DNA of 64,000 nt from Ciborinia camelliae (Eukaryota > Ascomycota > Leotiomycetes > Helotiales > Sclerotiniaceae). Location of the stretch: assembly GCA_025890175.1 (NCBI GenBank), contig JANPYM010000008.1:1318812-1382811 (forward strand), read 5' to 3'. Made by a program: the position numbers and the translations under genes. The notes beneath the pieces were generated by a model. It worked only from the letters and a program-made list of their open reading frames with translations. It was not told the DNA's origin and ran no database searches. Shown here in pieces: positions 46,225 to 56,994 of this stretch. The stretch's first letter is position 1; every line of letters starts with the position of its first letter.

Positions 46225-48862
46225 TCAAGAACTCAGAGCAAGACATGCGTCCACCGCCAGACCAACCCTAATTACACAGTCAGTACGACATGTTTCGGGT
46301 TCGTCTTTGAGGGCTTGATTCTTACCTTCCTTCTTTCTGAGTAACTACATCACTAATAATTTCCCTGTCTAAATCCGGAAACATCCCGGCAAGAGTCTCT
46401 ACAACATTTTCGTGCTCAGCGCGTTGGAGACGATGTGCCTCTGCTGCCTCGGCACTTGCTTGCCTTGCGGCTGCATCTTCGGCTGTCATCCTATTCCTCG
46501 TGTTCGATTCACGTCCACTAGTCCTTCGCTGTAGGGGTTGAAGTCCTTCCATGCTTACTCGTGGGGATGGGGTCATTCGTGGTGTACTCCCAGGATTAGG
46601 AGTTCTCGCGGGTCCACTATAAGGGGAGGGATCGTCCGAGAACATTCTACCCAATGAAGAAAGTGGTTTTTGGATGGTACGGAGTAGACCGCTCATCGCA
46701 GCTTTCTCGTCCATACCATCTCCAGCTTCATACTCGTTTGAGGATGTTGACTTTCTGGGCGCTGATGATTCGCCTTCCATCGAATGTCGCGGAGTTACTT
46801 CAGGACGGCTAGGAGCAGATTTCTCAGAAAGTTGTGTTGGTGGACTGTTTTGGACAGGGCTTGAAGCAATCTCTGCTTGATGCTTTTCGGCAATAGCAGA
46901 TACTGCGGCTTCGACATTCCGTTCAAAGTCTTCGTCACTTATCGTAAGGGTTGTTCGGTCCAGATTCTCAATAAATTGGACAGCGCCCATCTTCCAAGAT
47001 GTTAATAGTGCAATGCTCAGATAGACTTGAAGTGACATACCAACGATGAAAGATAGTATCCTGCCTCTCCTCCTAGCTTTTCTTGGTTTCTGAATCTCAG
47101 AATATATTGAACATTAGACACAAGATGCTCGGGATTTGCTTGGAGAACAACGTAAATCAAGAGAGGCATAAATGAATCTGCGGATGAATCGGTCTTCGAA
47201 TGCTTGAGTAGCCCTGATTAAACTTAGCAAGAAAATCAATAGAAAGGACAGCTGAAGAGTTACCAAAAATTACTTTGCAGCAGTTGAGAACACATATTAT
47301 TTTATCCCGTGGAGCTCTGTAGGTTTTGATCTTCAATATTTCTGGTGTCATGATTAGCACTTGTATTCATCCTTCATCCTTACGTGACTCCTAATCTTAC
47401 CTTGTTGTGCCAAGATCAAGAAACGTTTCCCACTGTCGCCAACTGGTGGTATATCTAAATGCTCCTCCTTCACCCAACCATAAATGCTAACTTTCTGAGC
47501 AAGGATATCATCTCTCTCGACGTCTTCTTGATGTTGCCCTCTTCGGCCAGGACCCATGGGTCGATCAGCGCCCCGTCTTCTTGGCTTTGCGCCTGGGATG
47601 GGCTGAGGTGGAGGAATTGCTGGAGAAAATGTTTGTGTATATAGCCTATTCATAACTAATTTCTCCATGCCCTCACGCGCATTATCAAACTCTGCATCCG
47701 AGACTTCACGCCATACCTCGCATTGGGCCATTTTGTTCGTGATAAAAGCCAAAAAATCGCCTATTATTTTAACTTGTTCATGTACCATCCACTGTTTCTT
47801 AGCAAACTCCTGCAGGAACGATCGCAAGAATTTTGCTACGGGATCCGCTGTCCTATGTCTCAGCTGTTCCAAAAATCGATGGAAATCAAAAGGAAGGTCC
47901 GGCTCAGGCTCTGGTTCAGGAGGTGGGGGCCGATGCAAAGGAGGGGGGGATAATGGGGTATCTGCAGAAGAGTAACGATCATCCTGCATTCTACCAAAGC
48001 TACGTATAGAATCTGGTTTAGGTGGGACAGCCGGACCGACGTCAGAATCGTTCCTCGTTCGATGGCCTGGTGAAGGAGCAGATGATATTTGTAAATCACC
48101 TATACTCTGGCTTAGAGCAGCTGCATTTAAAGGTTCGAGACTCGATTTGCGAGGTGGGTGTTGTATTGGACTGCCAAGAAGCGGGCCAGCAAACTCAAGA
48201 CGAGGAGACATAACTTCTTCATGTCCTGGACCCTGTCCATCTTCGCCGAACTGATCCATTATGCTTTGTATTTCTGATCTAGAATCTTCCTCTCGCTCGT
48301 CCTCACTCGTGGAGGTTTTCTCGTCAAAGCCTGCATCAGATCTCGTAGGTGATCTATCCAATCTCTCCGCGTGTAGATGATGTGTCCCTGCAGTCGACGC
48401 AGATCGTGAAGGAGGCTGAGAGGTGCCAGGTGTCTTCGGAGTAGGATCCAAATACGTTTGATCAATTGGTGACATGTTCTCTGTTAAAATATTCGGGGGC
48501 CGGGTTGGAATCGGTTTCAAAGTCGCAGTAGAGGATTCCATGTCTTGGGGTATAGGTTGGTCGTCCATTGCGGCCTGTACCTCTTCAGTTGTGTTTTCTG
48601 TGCTTCCGCCCTTTCCCTTATTATTGAACAAGCCCAAATCATTATCTGCTGTTGCAAGTGAATTGTCCTCTGCTGGCTCGCTTCCATCTGCCAACAGTGT
48701 CTCTTTTCCAGAATCCTGGTCCTTCATGACTGTACTGGTTGGCGAGGATGGGTTAACATGGTGAATTCCAGGCTCATTCTTCGAGCTCACCGCGGATGAA
48801 ATCCCCTGCGATAGCCCATCTGGGGTTTTAATAACTTCTGCCGACTGTCTAGGAGAAGACAT
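46225..48862 (-). CDS. VPS9: Vps9, Rab5/Vps21 guanine-nucleotide exchange factor
   Basis: Activates Rab5-type GTPases on endosomes for Golgi-to-vacuole and endocytic transport. Exons: 48862-47401, 47341-47264, 47213-47041, 46990-46326 and 46267-46225, giving 806 aa. A long Ser/Pro-rich disordered N-terminus (1-320) leads to the helical bundle DFHRFLEQLRHRTADPVAKFLRSF. The VPS9 core follows: FLILAQQEILKIKTYRAPRDKIICVLNCCKVIFGLL, then DSFMPLLIYVVLQANPEHLVSNVQYI, GGEAGYYLSSLMGAVQFIENLDRTTLTI. The C-terminal CUE domain (about 765-806) has LAGMFPDLDREIISDVV and ends GLAVDACLALSS; it binds ubiquitin. I chose the ATG at 48862 (MSSPRQSAEV); the frame is open to 49042 but has no ATG there, so that part is probably leader. 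456 bp from the divergent asparagine-synthetase-like gene. Confidence 0.94.
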
Positions 48863-49318
48863 ACATCCGCGAGCGCCTCTGATCGGCGTTTGTGTAACTG
48901 CAGGATTGGCGGGGTATTCGAGCTTCACTGTTCCGTGTGGTTTTAAGCTTCGAAAAGATGCGTCGTAGAGCCAGGGAGTGTATCTGTAGAAGGATATTGG
49001 AAACCAGGCATCAAAATTATTATTTCCCTTTTGACTGGACAAACAGTCGATTATTTTAGGTGCTAAGTTTCCTCACCCTCGACAGTGAAGTAATCTGGTT
49101 GATTCGCTAAAATGACGATCCGTGGTGCAGCCAGTATGAGGTTGGACTTGGATAAATTTAAAAATCTGTTTGCTCCTTGTCAGCTAACATTCTCCCATAC
49201 AAAACCAAACAATCAACATCGCAACCTTGGAATAACCTACGCTACACTATTCACGAAGTGAAGTAAATGGATTTGACCACCTAGGAATTTACGAATCTAA
49301 TAGGTTCAGAAATCAGTA
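48863..49318. promoter_or_regulatory. Divergent promoter region, VPS9 / asparagine-synthetase-like gene
   Basis: 456 bp shared by two divergent genes. The VPS9-proximal 180 bp stay open in the VPS9 frame without an ATG. No specific site called. Confidence 0.5.
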
Positions 49319-51334
49319 ATGTGTGGTATTTACGCGTCGATTTCCACGCGAGGATTGCAAACTCCGAGCCATGCTCTGAAACACTTTCTCTGTAACAGAG
49401 GTCCTGACCACACAGGCTCAGCACAATCAAATTTCACTTCAAGCGATGGAAAGCAATACTTTTTGTCTTTTTTATCTACGGTTTTGGCTTTGAGGGGAGA
49501 TCACATCACCCCACAGCCATTTGATGGTTCAATTGTTGTTAACGCGTCTGCCCCCAACTTTGGCTCAATCCTCTGCTGGAATGGTGAGGCATGGAAGGTT
49601 GGTGGCGAGCTTATCAATGGTAATGATGGTCAATTCATATATGAAATGCTCGTAAAAGCTGTTTCATCAGCCATCTCGGCCTCAGATGCGACGCTTTCTG
49701 TGGTTAAGATCTTACGAAGCATTTCTGGACCATTTGCATTTGTCTTCTGGGATAGTTTTCACGGTGCTATATATTGTGGTCGAGATCGCCTTGGTCGCAG
49801 ATCTCTTCTTTACAATGTTGATAACCAATCTGGAGATTTGGGAGAATCTGAATATATAGAATTTGCTAGTACGGCAGGTCCAGACATAGGCAACTGGAAA
49901 GAAATAGAAGCAGATGGCATCTACAAGTTTTCCTGTGATGATAAGAGTAGCTTTTCTTTCTCAATGCCGGATTCACAAGATGCCCATCTCTTAACATCAC
50001 TGGTGCCATATCAAAGATTCGAATGGGAAGATCCTGAGGCCGATTCGTCAGTGGGTACTCCTAATGATCCTTATGTATTTTGTCACATTGGCTGCAATTC
50101 TGTTCGGATGAAGATGATACTGACTAAGGAATCGCAGACCCCTTCACTGGGAAAGTTCAACAGAGCTGTCGAAGACGACAAAAGTCACATTCTCAGTCTT
50201 GATTCCCCATCAGTGGTGTCATTACGGCATCATCTATGTGAGTCACTGAAACCCAGAGTTTTGACTATTCCTACTCCTCCAAGCATAGGTCACTCTCACA
50301 ATGTCAGGCTGGCGATCCTGTTCTCCGGTGGACTTGATTGCACAGTCTTGGCAAGATTGGCACACGATTTACTACCACCAGATCAAGAGATTGATCTTCT
50401 CAATGTTGCCTTTGAAAACCCTCGTGTTATTAAAGCTGCGCAAACTGGGCCGCGACTCAAGAAAGGGGCACAACCGCTGCCTCCGGATCCAAGCCAAATG
50501 CTGGACAATAAAGTTTCCCCATATGAACTTTGCCCTGATAGAGAAACCGGGAGGAAAGCTCATCAAGAGCTCCAAACTGTTTGTCCTGGCCGAAAATGGC
50601 GATTTGTTGCTGTGAGTCTACAATTCAACTCTACATCAGAATCCAAGAGCTGAAGCAAAGCAGATAAATATTCCTTACACGGAGACAATGGAGCACAGAG
50701 CTAAAATTATAGACTTGATACATCCACATAAGACCGAAATGGATTTATCCATAGCTTTCGCCTTGTACTTTGCATCTCGCGGTGCCGGTCTAGCATCGCA
50801 AAATATGGAAACAGATGAAGTTTTATATATAACCCCCGCACGTGTCCTTTTATCCGGACTCGGTGCAGATGAGTTGTTCGGTGGCTATACACGTCACGCA
50901 ACTGCATTCAATCGAAATGGCTTTCCAGCCCTTTTAGATGAGCTAGAGTTAGATGTGAATAGACTTGGCAAACGTAATCTGGGTCGGGATGATCGTGTAA
51001 TTTCTCATTGGGGAAGAGAAGCTCGGTTCCCTTACTTGGATGAAGATTTAGTCAAATGGGCTGTCGAGTCTCCTATATGGGATAAATGCGGCTTTACATC
51101 CGTATCGCAAGGTCCTGAAACACCGGATATAGAGCCAGGTAAGAAAGTTTTAAGACTTCTGGCTTATGATTTGGGTATGAAATCAGTTGCCACTGAAAAG
51201 AAACGTGCTGTGAGTATCCCATCCCTTCTCCTTTCTTTCATCGACACTATTGCTCACATCACCAGATACAATTTGGCGCCCGAACCGCCAAGATGGAAAT
51301 TGGACGAACGAAAGGAACTACATTGATTTCATAG
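49319..51334 (+). CDS. Asparagine-synthetase-domain protein (ASNSD1-like)
   Basis: Glutamine-hydrolysing asparagine-synthetase-like protein. Exons 49319-50050, 50138-50611, 50664-51209 and 51266-51334 give 606 aa; if 50051-50137 is not spliced the protein is 635 aa. The class II glutaminase starts MCGIYASIS with nucleophile Cys2, then CNRGPDHTG, GRDRLGRRSLLYN and a divergent substrate pocket. The synthetase half has the pyrophosphate loop LFSGGLDCTVLARLA, then VLLSGLGADELFGGYTRH, DDRVISHWGREARFPYLDEDLV and a C-terminal FGARTAKME. The order and motifs match eukaryotic ASNSD1-type proteins rather than housekeeping asparagine synthetase, so the real product is uncertain. All catalytic motifs are intact. 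Confidence 0.92.
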
Positions 51335-53156
51335 ATTTTTACACATCCTCATCACATTCTCTCATGCAAAATCATACTAATACTAACACGCCCTGTTCAA
51401 CTTCCTTTTATTTTATCTCCCCTTTTCACATCCGTTGCGCAATGATGAAAAACCAGATACTGCTGAATCGTTTAGTGTGCCAACGGGAGCTCATTCATAT
51501 ATGATTCTCTTCTCGTGTGTTTAAATCTTTGCATTTTGTGTCGAGGTGGTAACCTGTGAGGGAATCATGGAATGCCGTTGGAGGTGCGCGCTGGCGTTGA
51601 TGAAGTAGTAAAGGCAAGCCTGAGCCGACTTTTTTTTTTTTTTTTACTCGAAAGTGTTTAGATTATTTTAGACTTTGTTTACAGGGTGAATGGAAATGGA
51701 AATGGAAATGGATTGAAATGGATTGAAATGATATATGGGTTCGAAGTGCTCGGCTCATGCTTAGAGTACCTACTCGTAGTCCTTGGTTAATTCTTGGGTT
51801 TTCTACACTCGTTTCTCCGAGACCTACTACCTACCTACCTACCTCCTAGAAATGTATCAATGACAAATTTAAATGAAATAGGAATACCTCATTCCAAGTC
51901 GTAATGTTTCTACCTAGGTAATAAATGTCGATCGCATTTTCTCCGCCATTTCGATTCTTTCGGTTCATTTCAGTTCATTTCGGTTCATTTCATTTCATGC
52001 CATTCATTTACGTCACAACTTCCTGCGATGTTTTTTCATACCTACCTACCTACCTATACCTCCCGAGGTATGTTCCAAGTCCGGAAAGTGTAACTTCTCT
52101 CCTCTCCCATATTCATCATCTTCCCCTCACCTTCCTTCCCCAAGAACCTACCTACCTCCTTCCCCAAGCACCCACACCATAACCATAACCCCCAATAACC
52201 CACTCTCCTTCACCCTGCAAAGCGTCCCTGCCAAGAGTCCCTGACTCCCTGTGTCTCTGGCGCAGTGGTAGGTTTCATAGATGTCTCATTCGCTATACTT
52301 ATAAGTTATTCTTCTATTGTGATTATGGGGGTCGTTTGTTGTGGGAATTATGATGATGATGATGATGAGGAGGAGGAGGATGATGATATCTTGTGTTGCG
52401 TGGGTTCTGGGGTCTGAGGGCTTAGGGGAATGGAAATGGGAATGGGAATCTGTAATTCGTCATCCTTGCTACCTTATCATGTCTTGAGGATGGATTGGTT
52501 GGAGTAGCTTGGTTTGGTTTGGTTTGGTTTGGAATAAGATGAATTGGTTATAAAATCTGTCCATCGGACGCGATGGAACCTTTTCGATTTCGATGGGTTG
52601 GATAGAAGAGTGAGCGAGTGAGTTAGTGCAGCTTTTGGGTGGAGATCAACGGAGATTGAGTTTTTTCCTGCGGTTTGGAGTAGTGGTGGAGTGGTAGAGT
52701 AAAGTATCTACCTACCTACCTACGTAGCTATTAAGTAGAGTGAGTCCTTTCTTTTTTTTTGTTTGGAGATTAATCATTAATAAAGAGTTGATGAGGTGAA
52801 GTGAAAGAGGAAAGGGAGGGAAGGAAGGAAGGAAGGAAGGGACGATGCTCGTGATGTTTTTACCTACTGAGTATAAGGCTCAAGCATAAGAATAAGAGCA
52901 TGACAACGGACCTGTAATTCAGGGGATTTCATTGTCTGGCATAAATTGATGGGGAATGAGGGGTGTTATTTATTTATCTGGTATGAGTATGGGTATGAGT
53001 ATACGAATATATCTGTCTAGGCAGATATAGATTTAGATTCATTTGTGTAAGATTAGATAGGTGGGTATCTATCTTCTCATTGGATCTTATAGAGGAAGAT
53101 TCGAGTTTCAATTCCGAGGACCCGATTGGATGGATGGTTGGAGTTTGAAATATCTA

Positions 53157-53252
53157 AGGTAGGTAGGTAGGTAGGTAGGTAGGTAGGTAGGTAGGTAGGT
53201 AGGTAGGTAGGTAGGTAGGTAGGTAGGTAGGTAGGTAGGTAGGTAGGTAGGT
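53157..53252. repeat. (AGGT)24 tetranucleotide array
   Basis: Twenty-four uninterrupted AGGT units (96 bp). The flanking DNA continues with single TACCTACTAG / TACCTAGGTAGG words of the same family on both strands, so the array is an expanded version of a motif common in the window's intergenic DNA. Confidence 0.95.
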
Positions 53253-53770
53253 TACCTACTAGATACCTAGGTAGGTAATGTACGTACAGTTGTGTACGTC
53301 CTAGCTGAATACTAGGTAGGTACCTACCTATCTATAATGTCATGCAGTGTAATTCTCTATCTTCAATCTTCAATCTATCTATACTTTTCATTAACTAGCT
53401 ATCTATCTATCTACATACCCACCATATATACCCAAGTACCATACCCATACCCAAGTACCCAAAGAAACCTCGAAAACAATTTCCCTACCTAGCTCGAGAA
53501 TACCTAGATCTAGATCTAGATCTAGATGATATAGGTACCTAGTAGTAGGTATAATATAAACAAGAGAGAAAAGAAATCGATCAAATACAACACATAGATA
53601 CGCAGAACCCCATACATACATACATACATACATATATACATATATCAACGATGATAAATGAAACTTGAAAGAATACCGATCGGAGGAAACAGATCCAGAT
53701 CCAGATCTAGATCTAGATCCAAATACCATTTCAGCTACATAGGTTGACCTACCTACCTACCGACCTCTCA

Positions 53771-53877
53771 TCTCCCATCCAAACTCCCATCCAAACTCCC
53801 ATCCAAACTCCCATCCAAACTCCCATCCAAACTCCCATCCAAACTCCCATCCAAACTCCCATCCAAACTCCCATCCC
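53771..53877. repeat. 12-bp minisatellite (ACTCCCATCCAA)n
   Basis: About nine head-to-tail copies of ACTCCCATCCAA; the interior copies are identical and the end copies diverge. Both strands stay open and would encode IQTP or EFGW repeats, but no gene structure surrounds it. Confidence 0.93.
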
Positions 53878-55186
53878 ATTAAGCACCCATCAAACCTCCC
53901 ATCCCGGACTTCCCACTTCCCATTTCCCATTTCCATCACATAATAAGAATAAGAATAAGAATAAGGTAATAGAATAAAAAAAAATCGCTCGCTAGTTCGT
54001 TCGCTGGTTCGTTCGTTCGTTCGTTCGTTCGTTTGTCGTTAGCGTATATATATATATACCTACTAGCCTTATACCTACTATATATATTATATATAGGAGT
54101 CCCGACTGGAACCTAGACTGTAGAGGAAAAATCTTGAATCGCCAGCTACCTACCTAGGTACCTACCATCTGCTGTACGAGGTAGGTAGGTAGGGAGCGAA
54201 TATTTGATATTTGATATTTTATTAGATATCCCACATCCTATCGAAGCAAAGCAAAGCAAAGCAAACCTTCGCAATCATTCACCTTCACTAATTTCTAAAT
54301 CCCTTATTCTTACCATCATCATCATCATCATCCTCATTAATAATTACATCCAATGAAAAAAGAAATCACAAATCACAAATCACAAATACACAAAGCACAA
54401 TCCACAAATGCACAAACAAACCATGGATACGATTGATTAAAAAGATTCATTAAGAAAAGAAGAAGAAAAAAAGGTCATTTATTATCATTCCATTCCATTC
54501 CATTCCATTCATTCAATTCATCCACATCCCCTCTCTCTATGCTTGCTTCCTATCCATTGAACCAACCAACCTAGGCAGGTAGCTAGCTAGAGTAGATAAA
54601 AAAAAAAGAGTTTCAAGTTACGATACATACAAAAGTCATTCAGTTCAGTTTAGTTAGATAGAAGAACGAGAGAAGTCCAGAGTGAGAATCGAGTGAGAAT
54701 CGAAAAGATGGGAAGGAAGTTTTCCAGAAGGAATCTTTTTTCACCATCCATCTATCTATCCAGTTCAATTCACTCGCGCTCCGTTCTCATCCTCGTTCTC
54801 ATCCTCGTTCTCAATACATACATACAAAAGCAAGCAAAGCAAAACGCCCTACTGCATGTGGCACTCTGTACATATATGCATGTCGAAGCTTCGTACATCG
54901 AATATCGAATCGAATATCTTGAAGGAAAGAAAAAAAGGTGGTATCTTCAGTGAGGAGCTAGCTAGCTAGCTTGTTTGCGTGGATGAAAGACATTTGGGAT
55001 CGGATTCATGGTGAAGAAGGAAGTAGGTAAACAGAAAACGAATTAAGGGTCAAGATTTGGGATCGAGACCATGTCTATGCAAAAATCATTGTAAATTCAA
55101 AGTCCTTGTGGAGTCGCTGTATGGCTGGGTGTCTAATAAAAGACAAGAGACAAAGAAGATGAAAGATCGAAGGCAAGTATCAAGGA

Positions 55187-56994
55187 TTAAGCTTCGATAT
55201 CTTGAGCGGAATTTCGCGCATCTTTCTCGTGTATGGGGGAAGGATTATCCCGAACGGAGTATTTGCTTCCAGTCTCGGAAATGTCATTCAAGACCTCACG
55301 AGTGAGCTCAACATAGTCGTAAGCGAACTCTCCGATTTCAGCATCATCAATGCCGAGAATTTCAGCCTCTTCGGTGGCGCGAAGAGAGAGGCCTGGGATG
55401 AGGTTCATGACGAAGAGGATGATGCATGTTCCACAGAAAGAGTAAACACCACCGGAGATGGAATCAGCAAGTTGGTATCCGAGTTGAATCCAGTTGTGGT
55501 TGATCCATCCACCTGGAATCTCGGTGAAACCATCAAGGTGAGCTATGTAATCAGCGGCGAAGAAAGCGGTAAGGATGTTTCCGATGAATCCACCAACGGC
55601 GTGTTCGGCGAAGATATCGAGAGCGTCATCAATACCGAGGACGAACTTGAGCTTGGTGGCGTAGTTGGCACCGGCGGCACCGACAACACCATAGATGACA
55701 GCAGCCCATGCGGGAACGAAACCAGATCCAGGGGTAATGGCGACGAGACCGGCAATGACACCAGAGCAGAAACCAACGGTGGACCATTTGCGCTCAAGAC
55801 GATAATCGAGGACACACCATGTGATACCTCCGACGCAGGCAGCCAAGTTGGTGACGACGGCGGCCATAACAGCACGCATGTTAGCTGCAAGAGCGGAACT
55901 AAAGGGCAACACAGTTAGTACTGTCTTGTTAAAGAGTTGATTGCACTGTTACCGATGCGCAATGAAACATTAAGCAAAGTTGCATGTTTCACCACACAAG
56001 GGTTGATTCGACAAAGATTGGAGGTTAGATCGAACATACCCAGCATTGAAACCGAACCATCCAACCCAGAGGAAAACAGTTCCAATAACAATGTGCGTAA
56101 CGTTATGTGGGCGGTAATTCAATTCGTGAGTACCATGTCCACGACGTTTGCCCAACATGATACTGTATGCGAGAGCAGCACAACCGGAAGAAATATGCAC
56201 AGGAGTTCCACCAGCAAAGTCGAGACCACCCAACTTGAAAACCCATCCGGAAGAGTTCCAGGTCCAGCAGGCAATTGGGTCGTAGATGATGGTTGACCAG
56301 ACGAACATGAAAACAATGGATGGAAGCATTCGACCACGTTCTGCAACAGCACCAACTGCAAGAGCTACGGTGATGGCGGCGAACATTCCTTGGTAGACAG
56401 CGAATAGGAGATCAGGAATCTTAGAGGAACCAACGGATGGTGCAGCAAGAACATTTCGGAAGCCAACTATGAAAATCAAGTGGTTAGTCTTAACTGTTGT
56501 GTCATGTTCTAGAAGAAGTTGTACTCACTATTCTCGAGATCACCAATGTATTTACCGGCGGTGTGAGAGAAAGAAAGTGAGTAGCCCCAGAAAAACCATT
56601 GGAATGAAACCACGGCAGTAGCCATGATTGAAAGCCAGATTAAAGACAAAGCAGACTTTCTACGAGCGAGACCAGAGTAGAAAAAACTATAAAGATGGAA
56701 AGATTAGCCTCTGTAGTACAGATGACCACGTTTTTTTTCAATGCACTTACCCGACACCTGGAATCATGAGCAAAACCAAAGCAGTGGAAGTGATCATCCA
56801 AGCAATGTCACCAGCCTGTTGTACAAAGTTAGTTCTCAAGTTCAGTTCGAGGGACTGTGTAAAAAACTTACATCATAAAAGATGTTGAGATCATCGGTCA
56901 AAGAATTACCTCCAGCTGCGTTGGTACCATTGTAGGGAACATGAATTGTATAGTTGAGGGCGTCGAGATCGACACCATCAACAATTAAAGACAT
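55187..56994 (-). CDS. Ammonium transporter, Mep/AMT family
   Basis: Plasma-membrane ammonium permease with 11 transmembrane helices. Exons 56994-56872, 56815-56751, 56686-56529, 56466-56040 and 55898-55187 give 494 aa. The N-terminus is extracellular (NGTNAAGGNS). Signatures: AGDIAWMITSTALVLLMIPG, GFFYSGLARRKSAL in TM1-2, FQWFFWGYSLSF, DFAGGTPVHISSGCAALA with pore His206, HAVGGFIGNILTAFFA with pore His357, and NHNWIQLGYQ. Both pore histidines are present, as in Mep2-type and bacterial AmtB proteins; yeast Mep1/Mep3 replace the first. The cytosolic C-tail (ILGIDDAEIGEFAYDYVELTREV) keeps the conserved regulatory ExGE..YDY pattern. GATA-factor-like sites lie 490-530 bp upstream. Very sure of family. 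Confidence 0.96.

Larger units (their letters stand above)
51335..55186. other. Gene-free, microsatellite-dense region
   Basis: This 3.85-kb gap between the asparagine-synthetase-like gene and the ammonium transporter has no credible ORF. It holds a poly-T run (51629-51645), GGAAAT repeats (51686-51712), TACC blocks (51826-51844, 52040-52060), ATG/GAG triplets (52349-52388), GGTTT repeats (52511-52532), the (AGGT)24 array, AGATCT words (53510-53530, 53695-53715), a 12-bp minisatellite, GTTC repeats (54007-54032), AAAGC repeats (54243-54265) and CATTC repeats (54485-54512). Part may be transporter 3' sequence, but most is unexplained. Confidence 0.6.

Noticed and set aside
53771..53877. Regularly spaced repeats resembling a CRISPR array
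   Set aside because: Units are directly adjacent without unique spacers, and the host is a eukaryote; this is a minisatellite.
55202..55918. 238-codon open frame on the plus strand, opposite the last ammonium-transporter exon
   Set aside because: It mirrors the transporter exon exactly, its translation is acidic and low in hydrophobic residues as expected for an antisense frame, and the transporter match is unambiguous.
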